A program made the position numbers and the translations under genes. A stretch of 64,000 nt of DNA from Vespa crabro (Eukaryota > Arthropoda > Insecta > Hymenoptera > Vespidae), in NCBI RefSeq assembly GCF_910589235.1, contig NC_060959.1:248001-312000 (forward strand), read 5' to 3'. The notes beneath the pieces are model-generated. The model was not told where the DNA came from. It worked only from the letters and a program-made list of their open reading frames with translations, and did not search any database. Of the stretch, positions 1 through 13,481 are shown piece after piece; within the stretch, counting starts at the first letter, position 1, and the number at the start of each line of letters is the position of its first letter.

Positions 1-342
1 ATAACGTTTTTGCTATGTATAAACACGCGTTTTCATATGATAATTGTCCAAAAACGTAATCGACATACGCGAATTTCGGTATATGCGAAGATAAAATCGT
101 GAAATATTTAATAATACTTGTGCCACAGTTAGAAAAATGTTACCAATCGATTCAGAACATGCATTTCATAAGATCAAACATCTATTTTGTATTGGAATCA
201 AAGTTTTTAACATTCTTTCATATCGAATATACAATTTTTCGCTCATATACGCGTATCGTCGAAAAACAAAAACTTGAAATCTCGTTCAATTTCAATGATT
301 TTATATTCCATCGATTCAGAATAAAGAATATAACAAGAATAT
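1..342 (+). repeat. Leftmost monomer; matches 3709-4050 and 7757-8098
   Basis: This unit shares private variants with two others at lags of 3708 and 4048 bp: GTGAAATATTTAATAATAC, CAGAACATGCATTTC (one base shorter than usual) and TTTTGTATTGG. The three copies mark the start of successive copies of an 11- to 12-monomer higher-order block in the first 8.8 kb. It is not known whether the block continues to the left of the window. Confidence 0.85.
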
Positions 343-670
343 AACGTTTTTACTATGTTTAAATACGCGTTTTCATATGATAATTGTCGAAAAACGTAAT
401 CGACATACGCGAATTTCGGTATAAGCGAAGCTAAAATCGAGAAATCTTTAATAATACTTGTGCCACAGTTAGAAAAATGTTACCAATCGATTCAGAACAT
501 TGCATTTCATAAGATCAAACATCTATTTTATATTGGAATTAAAGTTCTTATCATTCTTTCATATCGTATATGATTTTTCGCTCATATACGCGTATCGTCG
601 AAAAACGAAACCTTGAAATCTCGTTCAATTTCATTGATTTTATATTCTATCGATGCAGAATAAAGAATAT
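343..670 (+). repeat. Worked example of the short 328-bp monomer
   Basis: This unit lacks 13 bp relative to the full-length form, in two places. The palindrome reads ATCGTATATGAT (2 bp missing, near 562-573), and the unit end carries one AAGAATATAAC (663-673) instead of two. Units carrying both deletions recur in the left third, with single-copy ends near 1340, 3370, 4380, 6748, 7420, 8427, 10450, 11460, 14160, 15850, 17534, 17858, 22267 and 23949. Units with only the 11-bp loss (330 bp) end near 9781, 12477, 16514, 20915, 26659, 27329, 28681, 31738, 33087, 36480 and 47709. Units with only the 2-bp loss (339 bp) have the broken palindrome near 19444, 24850, 25530, 38070 and 49300. Confidence 0.93.
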
Positions 671-1680
671 AACGTTTTTACTATGTTTAAATACGCGATT
701 TCATATGATAATTGCCGAAAAACGTAATCGACATACGCCAATTTCGGTATATGCGAAGATAAAATCGTGAAATCTTTAATAATACTTGTGCCACAGTTAG
801 AAGAATGTTACCATTCGTTTTAGAACATTGCATTTCATCAGATCAAACATCTATTTTATATTGGAATCAAAGTTTTTAACATTCGTTCATATCGTATATT
901 CGATTTTTCGCTCATATACGCGTATCTTCGAAAAACGAAAATTTGAAATCTCGTTAAATTTCAATGATTTTATATTCTATCGATGCAGAATAAAGAATAT
1001 AACAAGAATATAACGTTTTTACTATGTTTAAATACGCGTTTTCATATGATAATTGTCGAAAAACGTAATCGACATACGCGAATTTCGGTATAAGCGAAGC
1101 TAAAATCGAGAAATCTTTAATAATACTTGTGCCACAGTTAGAAAAATGTTACCAATCGATTCAGAACATTGCATTTCATAAGATCAAACATCTATTTTAT
1201 ATTGGAATTAAAGTTCTTATCATTCTTTCATATCGTATATGATTTTTCGCTCATATACGCGTATCGTCGAAAAACGAAACCTTGAAATCTCGTTCAATTT
1301 CATTGATTTTATATTCTATCGATGCAGAATAAAGAATATAACGTTTTTACTATGTTTAAATACGCGATTTCATATGATAATTGCCGAAAAACGTAATCGA
1401 CATACGCCAATTTCGGTATATGCGAAGATAAAATCGTGAAATCTTTAATAATACTTGTGCCACAGTTAGAAGAATGTTACCATTCGTTTTAGAACATTGC
1501 ATTTCATCAGATCAAACATCTATTTTATATTGGAATCAAAGTTTTTAACATTCGTTCATATCGTATATTCGATTTTTCGCTCATATACGCGTATCTTCGA
1601 AAAACGAAAATTTGAAATCTCGTTAAATTTCAATGATTTTATATTCTATCGATGCAGAATAAAGAATATAACAAGAATAT
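343..1680 (+). repeat. Perfect tandem duplication of a 669-bp dimer
   Basis: The block 343-1011 (one 328-bp unit plus one 341-bp unit) is followed directly by 1012-1680, which I read as identical base for base. Shared private variants include GGTATAAGCGAAGC, AATTGCCG, CATTCGTTTTAGAAC, ACATTCGTTC and CGTTAAATTTC. The next unit, from 1681, begins AACGTATTTACTTTG and is different. The related block near 4050 has no second copy, so this duplication was added only here. The absence of any visible mismatch implies a very recent event or an assembly artefact. Confidence 0.93.
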
Positions 1681-2835
1681 AACGTATTTACTTTGTTTAA
1701 ACACGCGTTTACAAATGATAATTGTCGAAAAAATTAATCGACATACGCGAATTTCGGTATATGCGAAGATAAAATCGTGAGTTCTATAATAATACTTGTG
1801 CCACAGTTATGAAAATGTTTCCAATCGATTCAGAACATTGCATTTCATCAGATCAAACATCTATTTTATATTGGAATCAAAGTATTTAACATTCTTTCAT
1901 ATCGTATATACGATTTTTCGCTCATATACGAGTATCGTTGAAAAATGAAAACAGAAATCTCGTTCAATTTCATTGATTTTATATTCTATCGATGCAGAAT
2001 AAAGAATATAACAAGAATGTAACATTTTTACTATGTCTAAATACGCGTTTTCATATGATAATTGACGAAAAACGTAATCGACATACGCGAATTTCGGTAT
2101 ATGCGAAGATAAAATCGTGAAATCTTTAATAATACTTGTCCCACAGTTAGAGAAATGTTTCCAAACGATTCAGAACGTTCCATTTCATCACATCAAACAT
2201 CTATTTTATATTGGAATCAAAGTATTTAACATTATTTCATATCGTATATACGATTTTTCGCTCATATACGCGTATCTTCGAAAAACGAAAATTTGAAATC
2301 TCGTTAAATTTCAATGATTTTATATTCTATCGATGCAGAATAATGAATATAACAAGAATGTGAAATTTTTACTATGTTTAAATACGCGTTTTCATATGAT
2401 AATTATCGAAAAACGTAATCGACATGCGCGAATTTCGGTATATGCGAAGATAAAATCGTGAAATCTTTAATAATACTTGTGCCACAGTTAGAGAAATGTT
2501 ACCAATCGATTCAGAACACTGCATTTCATAAGATCAAAAATCTCTTTTATATTGGAATCAAAGTTTTTAACATTCTTTCATATCGTATATACGATTTTTC
2601 GCTCATATACGAGTATCGTTGAAAAATGAAAACAGTAATCTAGTTCATAATCATTGATTTTATATTCTATCGATGCAGAATAAAGAATATAACAAGAATA
2701 TAACGTTTTTACTATGTTTAAATACGCGTTTTCATATGATAATTGTCGAAAAACGTAATTGACATACGCGAATTTCGGTATATGCGAAGATAAGAACGAG
2801 AAATCTTTAATAATACTTGTGCCACAGTTAGAAGA
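1681..2835 (+). repeat. Monomer block matching 4721-5873
   Basis: The two segments correspond at a lag of about 3040 bp (3038 by the end because of small indels). Both open with AACGTATTTACTTTG and share CGTTTACAAATGATAATTG, AAAAAATTAATCG, GTGAGTTCTATAATAATAC, the GAAAAATGAAAACA variant and AATGTGAAATTTTTAC. The match ends where one copy continues GTTAGAAGAATG and the other GTTAGAAAAATG, near 2840 and 5873. Confidence 0.85.
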
Positions 2836-4722
2836 ATGTTACCATTCGTTTCAGAACATTGCATTTCATCAGATCAAACATCTATTTTATATTCGAATTA
2901 AAGTTTTTAACATTCTTTCATATCGTATATACGATTTTTCGCCCATATACGCGTATCGTCGAAAAACGAAAAGTTGAAATCTCGTTCAATTTCTTTGATT
3001 TTATATTCTATCGATTCAGAGTAAAGAATATAACAAGAATATAACGTTTTTACTATGTTTAAATACGCGTTTTCGTATGATAATTGTCGAAAAACGTAAT
3101 CAACATACGCGAATTTCGGTATAAGCGAAGATAAAATCGTAAAATCTTTAATAATACTTGTGCCACAGTTAGAAAAATGTTACCAATCGATTCAGAACAT
3201 TGCAGTTCACAAGATCAAACATCTATTTTATATTGGAATTAAAGTTTTTATCATTCTTTCATATCGTATATGATTTTTCGATCATATACGCGTATCGTCG
3301 AAAAACGAAAACTTGATATCTCGTTCAATTTCATTGATTTTATATTCTATCGATGCAGGATAAAGAATATATCGTTTTTACTACGTTTAAATACGCGTTT
3401 TCTTATGATAATTGTCGAAAACGTAATCGACATACGCGAATTTCTGTATATGCGAATATAAAATCGTGAAATCTTTAATAATCCTTCTGCCACAGTTAGA
3501 AAAAAGTTACCAATCGATTCAGATCATTGCATTGCTACAGATCAAACATCTATTTTATATTCGAATCAAAGTTTTTAACATTCTTTCATATCGTATATAG
3601 GATTATTCGCTCATATACGCGTATCGTCGAAAAACAAAACCTTGAAATCTAGTTCAATTTCATTGATTTTATATTCTATCGATGCAGAATAAAGAATATA
3701 ACAAGAATATAACGTTTGTGCTATGTTTAAACACGCGTTTTCATATGATAATTGTCCAAAAACGTAATCGACATACGCGAATTTCGGTATATGCGAAGAT
3801 AAAATCGTGAAATATTTAATAATACTTGTGCCACAGTTAGAAAAATGTTACCAATCGATTCAGAACATGCATTTCATAAGATCAAACATCTATTTTGTAT
3901 TGGAATCAAAGTTTTTAACATTCTTTCATATCGAATATACGATTTTTCGCTCATATACGCGTATCGTCGAAAAACAAAAACTTGAAATCTCGTTCAATTT
4001 CAATGATTTTATATTCTATCGATTCAGAATAAAGAATATAACAAGAATATAACGTTTTTACTATGTTTAAATACGCGTTTTCATATGATAATTGTCGAAA
4101 AACGTAATCGACATACGCGAATTTCGGTATAAGCGAAGCTAAAATCGAGAAATCTTTAATAATACTTGTGCCACAGTTAGAAAAATGTTACCAATCGATT
4201 CAGAACATTGCATTTCATAAGATCAAACATCTATTTTATATTGGAATTAAAGTTCTTATCATTCTTTCATATCGTATATGATTTTTCGCTCATATACGCG
4301 TATCGTCGAAAAACGAAAACTTGAAATCTCGTTCAATTTCATTGATTTTATATTCTATCGATGCAGAATAAAGAATATAACGTTTTTACTATGTTTAAAT
4401 ACGCGATTTCATATGATAATTGTCGAAAAACGTAATCGACATACGCCAATTTCGGTATATGCGAAGATAAAATCGTGAAGTCTTTAATAATACTTGTGCC
4501 ACAGTTAGAGAAATGTTACCAAACGATTCAGAACGTTCCATTTCATCACATCAAACATCTATTTTATATTGGAATCAAAGTATTTAACATTATTTCATAT
4601 CGTATATACGATTTTTCGCTCATATACGCGTATCGTCGAAAAACGAAAAGTTGAAATCTGGTTCTATTTCATAGATTTTGTATTCTATCGATGCAGAATA
4701 AAGAATATAACAAGAATATAAC
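2836..4722 (+). repeat. Monomer block matching 6884-8770 at 4048 bp
   Basis: Shared private variants include CATTCGTTTCAGAAC, ATTCGAATTAAAG, TTTCGCCCATATACG, CAGAGTAAAG, ATCTCGTTCAATTTCTTTG, AATCCTTCTGCCACAG and AGGATTATTCGC. The lag stays at 4048 bp (12 units, several of them short). The block includes the second copy of the leftmost monomer at 3709-4050. Small differences are visible, for example ATAGATTTTG near 4672 against ATTGATTTTA near 8720. The match stops near 4722, where one copy goes to AACGTATTTAC and the other to AACGTTTTTTC. Confidence 0.87.
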
Positions 4723-6883
4723 GTATTTACTTTGTTTAAATACGCGTTTACAAATGATAATTGTCGAAAAAATTAATCGACATACGCGAATTTCGGTATA
4801 TGCGAAGATAAAATCGTGAGTTCTATAATAATACTTGTGCCACAGTTATGAAAATGTTTCCAATCGATTCAGAACATTGCATTTCATCAGATCAAACATC
4901 TATTTTATATTGGAATCAAAGTATTTAACATTCTTTCATATCGTATATACGATTTTTCGCTCATATACGAGTATCGTTGAAAAATGAAAACAAAAATCTC
5001 GTTCAATTTCATTGATTTTATATTCTATCGATGCAGAATAAAGAATATAACAAGAATGTAACATTTTTACTATGTCTAAATACGCGTTTTCATATGATAA
5101 TTGACGAAAAACGTAATCGACATACGCGAATTTCGGTATATGCGAAGATAAAATCGTGAAATCTTTAATAATACTTGTCCCACAGTTAGAGAAATGTTTC
5201 CAAACGATTCAGAACGTTCCATTTCATCACATCAAACATCTATTTTATATTGGAATCAAAGTATTTAACATTATTTCATATCGTATATACGATTTTTCGC
5301 TCATATACGCGTATCTTCGAAAAACGAAAATTTGAAATCTCGTTAAATTTCAATGATTTTATATTCTATCGATGCAGAATAATGAATATAACAAGAATGT
5401 GAAATTTTTACTATGTTTAAATACGCGTTTTCATATGATAATTATCGAAAAACGTAATCGACATGCGCGAATTTCGGTATATGCGAAGATAAAATCGTGA
5501 AATCTTTAATAATACTTTGCCACAGTTAGAGAAATGTTACCAATCGATTCAGAACATTGCATTTCATAAGATCAAAAATCTCTTTTATATTGGAATCAAA
5601 GTTTTTAACATTCTTTCATATCGTATATACGATTTTTCGCTCATATACGAGTATCGTTGAAAAATGAAAACAGAAATCTAGTTCATAATCATTGATTTTA
5701 TATTCTATCGATGCAGAATAAAGAATATAACAAGAATATAACGTTTTTACTATGTTTAAATACGCGTTTTCATATGATAATTGTCGAAAAACGTAATTGA
5801 CATACGCGAATTTCGGTATATGCGAAGATAAGAACGAGAAATCTTTAATAATACTTGTGCCACAGTTAGAAAAATGTTACCAAACGATTCAGAACGTTCC
5901 ATTTCATCTGATCAAACATCTATTTTATATTGGAATCAAAGTATTTAACTTTCTTTCATATCGTATATACGATTTTTCGCTCATATACGCGTATCGTCGA
6001 AAAACGAAAACTTGAAATCTAGTTCAATTTCATTGATTTTATATGCTATCGAGGCAGAATAAAGAATATAATAAGAATATAACGTTTTTACTATGTTTAA
6101 ATACGCGATTTCATATGATAATTATCGAAAACCCTAATCGACATACGCGAATTTCGGTATATGCGAAGATAAGAACGAGAAATCTTTAATAATACTTGTG
6201 CCACAGTTGGAGAAATGTTACCAATCGATTCAGAAGATTGCATTTCATAAGATCAAACATCTATTTTATATTGGAATCAAAGTTTTTAACATTCTTTCAA
6301 ATCGTATATACGATTTTTCGCTCATATACGCGTATCTTCCAAAAACGAAAAGTTGAAATCTCGTTCAATTTCATTGATTTTATATTCTATCGATGCAGAA
6401 TAAAGATTATAACAAGAATATAACGTTTTTTCTATGTTTAAATACGCGTTTTCATATGATAATTGGCGAAAAACGTAATCGACATACGAGAATTTCGGTA
6501 TATGCGAAGATTAAATCGTGAGTTCTATAATAATACTTGTGCCACAGTTATGAAAATGTTTCCAATCGATTCAGAACATTGCATTTCATCAGATCATACA
6601 TCCATTTTATATTGGAATCAAAGTATTTAACATTCTTTCATATCGTATATGATTTTTCGCTCATATACGCGTATCGTCCAAAAACGAAAACTTGAAATCT
6701 CGTTCAATTTCATTGATTTTATATTCTATCGATGCAGAATAAAGAATATAACGTTTTTACTATGTTTAAATACGCGATTTCATATGATAATTGTCGAAAA
6801 ACTTAATCGACCTACGCGAATTTCGGTATATGCGAAGATAAAATCGTGAAATCTTTAATAATACTTGTGCCACAGTTAGAAGA
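4723..6883 (+). repeat. Second copy of 1681-2835 plus three extra monomers
   Basis: The first part, 4723-5873, is the partner of 1681-2835. The remaining stretch, about 5874-6883 (1010 bp, two full units and one 328-bp unit), has no counterpart in the first higher-order copy and accounts for the change of lag from 3038 to 4048 bp. It carries GATAAGAACGAG just before, ACCAAACGATTCAG, TATCGAGGCAG and GAATATAATAAG, which reappear near 9541-10110 at a lag of about 3709 bp. The extra units therefore look like a copy of a neighbouring block, not new sequence. Confidence 0.8.
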
Positions 6884-8770
6884 ATGTTACCATTCGTTTC
6901 AGAACATTGCATTTCATCAGATCAAACATCTATTTTATATTCGAATTAAAGTTTTTAACATTCTTTCATATCGTATATACGATTTTTCGCCCATATACGC
7001 GTATCGTCGAAAAACGAAAAGTTGAAATCTCGTTCAATTTCTTTGATTTTATATTCTATCGATTCAGAGTAAAGAATATAACAAGAATATAACGTTTTTA
7101 CTATGTTTAAACACGCGTTTTCGTATGATAATTGTCGAAAAACGTAATCAACATACGCGAATTTCGGTATAAGCGAAGATAAAATCGTAAAATCTTTAAT
7201 AATACTTGTGCCACAGTTAGAAAAATGTTACCAATCGATTCAGAACATTGCAGTTCACAAGATCAAACATCTATTTTATATTGGAATTAAAGTTTTTATC
7301 ATTCTTTCATATCGTATATGATTTTTCGATCATATACGCGTATCGTCGAAAAACGAAAACTTGATATCTCGTTCAATTTCATTGATTTTATATTCTATCG
7401 ATGCCGGATAAAGAATATATCGTTTTTACTACGTTTAAATACGCGTTTTCATATGATAATTGTCGAAAACGTAATCGACATACGCGAATTTCTGTATATG
7501 CGAATATAAAATCGTGAAATCTTTAATAATCCTTCTGCCACAGTTAGAAAAAAGTTACCAATCGATTCAGATCATTGCATTGCTACAGATCAAACATCTA
7601 TTTTATATTCGAATCAAAGTTTTTAACATTCTTTCATATCGTATATAGGATTATTCGCTCATATACGCGTATCGTCGAAAAACAAAACCTTGAAATCTAG
7701 TTCAATTTCATTGATTTTATATTCTATCGATGCAGAATAAAGAATATAACAAGAATATAACGTTTGTGCTATGTTTAAACACGCGTTTTCATATGATAAT
7801 TGTCCAAAAACGTAATCGACATACGCGAATTTCGATATATGCGAAGATAAAATCGTGAAATATTTAATAATACTTGTGCCACAGTTAGAAAAATGTTACC
7901 AATCGATTCAGAACATGCATTTCATAAGATCAAACATCTATTTTGTATTGGAATCAAAGTTTTTAACATTCTTTCATATCGAATATACGATTTTTCGCTC
8001 ATATACGCGTATCGTCGAAAAACAAAAACTTGAAATCTCGTTCAATTTCAATGATTTTATATTCTATCGATTCAGAATAAAGAATATAACAAGAATATAA
8101 CGTTTTTACTATGTTTAAATACGCGTTTTCATATGATAATTGTCGAAAAACGTAATCGACATACGCGAATTTCGGTATAAGCGAAGCTAAAATCGAGAAA
8201 TCTTTAATAATACTTGTGCCACAGTTAGAAAAATGTTACCAATCGATTCAGAACATTGCATTTCATAAGATCAAACATCTATTTTATATTGGAATTAAAG
8301 TTCTTATCATTCTTTCATATCGTATATGATTTTTCGCTCATATACGCGTATCGTCGAAAAACGAAAACTTGAAATCTCGTTCAATTTCATTGATTTTATA
8401 TTCTATCGATGCAGAATAAAGAATATAACGTTTTTACTATGTTTAAATACGCGATTTCATATGATAATTGTCGAAAAACGTAATCGACATACGCCAATTT
8501 CGGTATATGCGAAGATAAAATCGTGAAGTCTTTAATAATACTTGTGCCACAGTTAGAGAAATGTTACCAAACGATTCAGAACGTTCCATTTCATCACATC
8601 AAACATCTATTTTATATTGGAATCAAAGTATTTAACATTATTTCATATCGTATATACGATTTTTCGCTCATATACGCGTATCGTCGAAAAACGAAAAGTT
8701 GAAATCTGGTTCTATTTCATTGATTTTATATTCTATCGATGCAGAATAAAGAATATAACAAGAATATAAC
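6884..8770 (+). repeat. Second copy of 2836-4722
   Basis: It is the partner at a 4048-bp lag and contains the third copy of the leftmost monomer type (7757-8098). The order of long and short units is the same as in the first copy, including the 328-bp units ending near 7420 and 8427. A few single-base differences separate the copies, for example GATGCCGGAT here against GATGCAGGAT near 3352. Confidence 0.85.
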
Positions 8771-10793
8771 GTTTTTTCTATGTTTAAATACGCGCTTTCA
8801 TTAGATAATTGTCGAAAAACGTAATCGACTTACGAGAATTTCGGTATATGCGAAGATAAAATCGTGAGTTCTATAATAATACTTGTGCCACAGTTATGAA
8901 AATGTTTCCAATCGATTCAGAACATTGCATTTCATCAGATCAAATATCTTTTTTATATTGGAATCAAAGTTATTAACATTCTTTCATATCGTATATACGA
9001 TTTTTCGCTCATATACGCGTATCTTCGAAAAACGAAAATTTGAAATCTCGTTCAATTTCAATGATTTTATATTCTATCGATGCAGAATAATGAATATAAC
9101 AAGAATGTGACATTTTTACTATGTTTAAATACGCGTTTTCATATGATAATTATCGAAAAACGTAATCGACATGCGCGAATTTCGGTATATGCGAAGATAA
9201 AATCGTGAAATCTTTAATAATACTTGTGCCACAGTTAGAGAAATGTTACCAATCGATTCAGAACACTGCATTTCATAACATCAAAAATCTCTTTTATATT
9301 GGAATCAAAGTTTTTAACATTCTTTCATATCGTATATGCGATATTTCTCGCATATACGAGTATCGTTGAAAAATGAAAACAGAAATCTAGTTCAATTTCA
9401 TTGATTTTATATTCTAACGATGCAGAATAAAGAATATAACAAGAATGTAACTTTTTTACTATGTCTAAATACGCGTTTTCATATGATAATTGACGAAAAA
9501 CGTAATCGACATACGCGAATTTCGGTATATGCGAAGATAAGAACGAGAAATCTTTAATAATACTTGTGCCACAGTTAGAAAAATGTTACCAAACGATTCA
9601 GAACGTTCCATTTCATCAGATCAAACATCTATTTTATATTGGAATCAAAGTATTTAACTTTCTTTCATATCGTATATACGATTTTTCGCTCATATACGCG
9701 TATCGTCGAAAAACGAAAACTTGAAATCTAGATCAATTTCATTGATTTTATATTCTATCGATGCAGAATAAAGAATATAACGTTTTTACTATGTTTAAAT
9801 ACGCGATTTCATATGATAATTGTCGAAAAACGTAATCGACATACGCCAATTTCGGTATATGCGAAGATAAAATCGTGAAATCTTTAATAATACTTGTGCC
9901 ACAGTTAGAGAAATGTTACCAAACGATTCAGAACGTTCCATTTCATCAGATCAAACATCTATTTTATATTGGAATCAAAGTATTTAACTTTCTTTCATAT
10001 CGTATATACGATTTTTCGCTCATATACGCGTATCGTCGAAAAACGAAAACTTGAAATCTAGATCAATTTCATTGATTTTATATTCTATCGAGGCAGAATA
10101 AAGAATATAATAAGAATATAACGTTTTTGCTATGTATAAACACGCGTTTTCATATGATAATTGTCGAAAAACGTAATCGACATACGCGAATTTCGGTATA
10201 AGCGAAGCTAAAATCGAGAAATCTTTAATAATACTTGTGCCACAGTTAGAAAAATGTTACCAATCGATTCAGAACATTGCATTTCATAAGACCAAACATC
10301 TATTTTATATTGGAATTAAAGTTCTTATCATTCTTTCATATCGTATATGATTTTTCGCTCATATACGCGTATCGTCGAAAAACGAAACCTTGAAATCTCG
10401 TTCAATTTCATTGATTTTATATTCTATCGATGCAGAATAAAGAATATAACGTTTTTACTATGTTTAAATACGGGATTTCATATGATAATTGTCGAAAAAC
10501 GTAATCGACATACGCCAATTTCGGTATATGCGAAGATAAAATCGTGAAATCTTTAATAATACTTGTGCCACAGTTAGAAGAATGTTACCATTCGTTTCAG
10601 AACATTGCATTTCATCAGATCAAACATCTATTTTATATTCGAATTAAAGTTTTTAACATTCTTTCATATCGTATATACGATTTTTCGCCCATATACGCGT
10701 ATCGTCGAAAAACGAAAAGTTGAAATCTCGTTCAATTTCTTTGATTTTATATTCTATCGATACAGAGTAAAGAATATAACAAGAATATAACGT
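8771..10793 (+). repeat. Mosaic monomer block with a duplicated 330-bp unit
   Basis: About six units of mixed relationships. 9591-9760 and 9921-10090 are identical by eye at a lag of 330 bp, the length of a unit with a single 11-bp end repeat, so one monomer has been duplicated in place. 10112-10550 resembles the 343-770 type (GGTATAAGCGAAGC followed by a short unit), and 10551-10793 resembles 2836-3040 and 11561-11800 (CATTCGTTTCAG, TTTCGCCCATATACG). No coding or unique sequence is seen. Confidence 0.8.
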
Positions 10794-11800
10794 TTTTACT
10801 ATGTTTAAATACGCGTTTTCGTATGATAATTGTCGAAAAACATAATCGACGTACGTGAATTTCGGTATATGCGAAGATAAAATCGTGAAATCTTTAATAA
10901 TACTCGTGCCAAAGTTAGAAAAATGTTACGAATCGATTCAGAACATTGCATTTCATAAGATCAAACATCTGTTTTATATTGGAATCAATGTTTTTAACAT
11001 TCTTTCATATCGTATATACGATTTTTCGCTCATATACGCGTATCGTCGAATAACGAAAACTTGAAATCTAGTTCAATTTCATTGATTTTATATTCTATCG
11101 ATTCAGAGTAAAGAATATAACAAGAATATAACGTGTTTACTATGTTTAAATACGCGTTTTCGTATGATAATTGTCGAAAAACGTAATCGACATACGCGAA
11201 TTTCGGTATAAGCGAAGATAAAATCGTGAAATCTTTAATAATACTTGTGCCACAGTTAGAAAAATGTTACCAATCGATTCAGAACATTGCATTTCATAAG
11301 ATCAAACATCTATTTTATTTTGGAATTAAAGTTTTTATCATTCTTTCATATCGTATATGATTTTTCGCTCATATACGCGTATCGTCGAAAAACGAAAACT
11401 TGAAATCTCGTTCAATATCATTGATTTTATATTCTATCGATGCAGAATAAAGAATATAACGTTTTTACTATGTTTAAATACGCGATTTCATATGATAATT
11501 GTCGATAAACGTAATCGACATACGCGAATTTCGGTATATGCGAAGATAAAATCGTGAAATCTTTAATAATACTTGTGCCACAGTTAGAAGAATGTTACCA
11601 TTCGTTTCAGAACATTGCATTTCATCAGATCAAACATCTATTTTATATTCGAATTAAAGTTTTTAACATTCTTTCATATCGTATATACGATTTTTCGCCC
11701 GTATACGCGTATCGTCATAAAACGAAAAGTTGAAATCTCGTTCAATTTCTTTGATTTGATATTCTATCGATTCAGAGTAAAGAATATAACAAGAATATAT
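10781..11800 (+). repeat. Three-monomer block; matches 13482-14500
   Basis: The lag is 2701 bp, 8 units. Private variants shared by both copies are AACATAATCGACGTACGTG, ACTCGTGCCAAAGTTAG, GTTACGAATCG, CATCTGTTTTAT, GGAATCAATG and GTCGAATAACG. The match is close to about 11600 and 14301, where the copies differ at the GTTACCATTCGTTTC versus GTTACCAATCGATTC site; similarity resumes at the shared AAGAATATATCGTTTTTACTACG junction (near 11789 and 14490). The interruption has the form of a short conversion tract. Confidence 0.82.
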
Positions 11801-13481
11801 CGTTTTTACTACGTTTAAATACGCGTTATCATATGATAATTGTCGAAAACGTAATCGACATACGCGAATTTCTGTATATGCGAAGATAAAATTGTGAAAT
11901 CTTTAATAATACTTGTGCCACAGTTAGAAAAATGTTACCAATCGATTCAGAACATTGCATTTCAAAAGATTAAACATCTATATTATATTGGAATCAAAGT
12001 TCTTAACTTTCTTTCATATCGTATATCATTTTTCGCTTATATACGCGTATCGTCGAAAAACGAAAACTTGAAATCTCGTTCAATTTCATTGAGATTATAT
12101 TCTATCGATGCTGAATAAAGAATATAACAAGAATATAAAGTTTTTACTATGATTAAATACGCGTTTTCGTATGATAATTTTCGAAAAACTTAATCGACAT
12201 ACGCGAATTTCGGTATATGCGAATATAAAAACATGAAATCTTTAATAATACTTGTGCCACAGTTAGAAGAATGTTACCATTCGATTCACAACATTGCATT
12301 TCATCAGATCAAACATCTATTTTATATTCGAATTAAAGTTTTTAACATTCTTTCATATCGTATAACCGATTTTTCGCTCATATACGCATATCGTCGAATA
12401 ACGAAAACTTGAAATCTCGTTCAATTTCATTGATTTTATATTCTATCGATGCAGAATAAAGAATATTACGTTTTTACTGTGTTTAAATACGCGTTTTCAT
12501 ATGATAATTGTCGAAAAACGTAATCGACATACGCGATTTTCGGTATAAGCGAAGATAAAATCGTGAAATCTTTAATAATACTTGTGCCACGGTTAGAAAA
12601 ATGTTACCAATCGATTCAGAACATTGCATTTCACAAGATCAAACATCTATTTTATATTGGAATTAAAGTTTTTATCATTCTTTCATATCGTATATACGAT
12701 TTTTCGCTCATATACGCGTATCGTCGAAAAACGAAAACATGAAATCTCGTTCAATTTCATTGATTTTATATTCTATCGATTCAGAGTAAAGAATATAACA
12801 AGAATATAAAGTTTTTACTATGTTTAAATACGCGTTTTCGTAATATAATTGTCGAAAAACGTAATCGACATACACGAATTTCGGTATATGCGAAGATAAA
12901 ATCGTGAAATCATTAATAATACTTGTGCCACAGTTTGAGAAATGTAACCAATCGATTCAGAACATTGCATTTCAAAAGATTAAATATCTATATTATATTG
13001 GAATCAAAGTTCTTAACTTTCTTTCATATCGTATATACGATTTTTCGCTCATATACGCGTATCGACGAAAAACGAAAAGTTGAAATCTCGTTCAATTTCT
13101 TTGATTTTATATTCTATCGATGCAGAATAAAGAATATAACAAGAATATAAAGTTTTTAATATGTTTAAATACGCGTTTTCGTATGATAATTTTCGAAAAA
13201 CTTAATCGACATACGCGAATTTCGGTATATGCGAAGATAAAATCGTGAAATCTTTAATAATACTTGTGCCACAGTTAGAAGAATGTTACCATTCGATTCA
13301 GAACATTGCATTTCATGAGATCAAACATCTATTTTATATTCGAATTAAAGTTTTTAACATTCTTTCATATCGTATAACCGATTTTTCGCTCATATACGCA
13401 TATCGTCGAATAACGAAAACTTGAAATCTCGTTCGATTTCAATGATTTTATATTCTATCGATTCAGAGTAAAGAATATAAC
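11801..13481 (+). repeat. Five diverged monomers between the 8-unit repeats
   Basis: Ordinary satellite, with units distinguished by AAGAATATAAAGTTTTTAC, TTTTCGAAAAACTTAATCG, CGTATAACCGATTTTTCGC and AATCATTAATAATAC. Within it, 12150-12470 and 13160-13440 resemble each other at a lag of about three units. The variant CGTATAACCGAT replaces the palindrome in two units, so the dyad is lost there by substitution instead of deletion. Nothing other than satellite is present. Confidence 0.85.
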
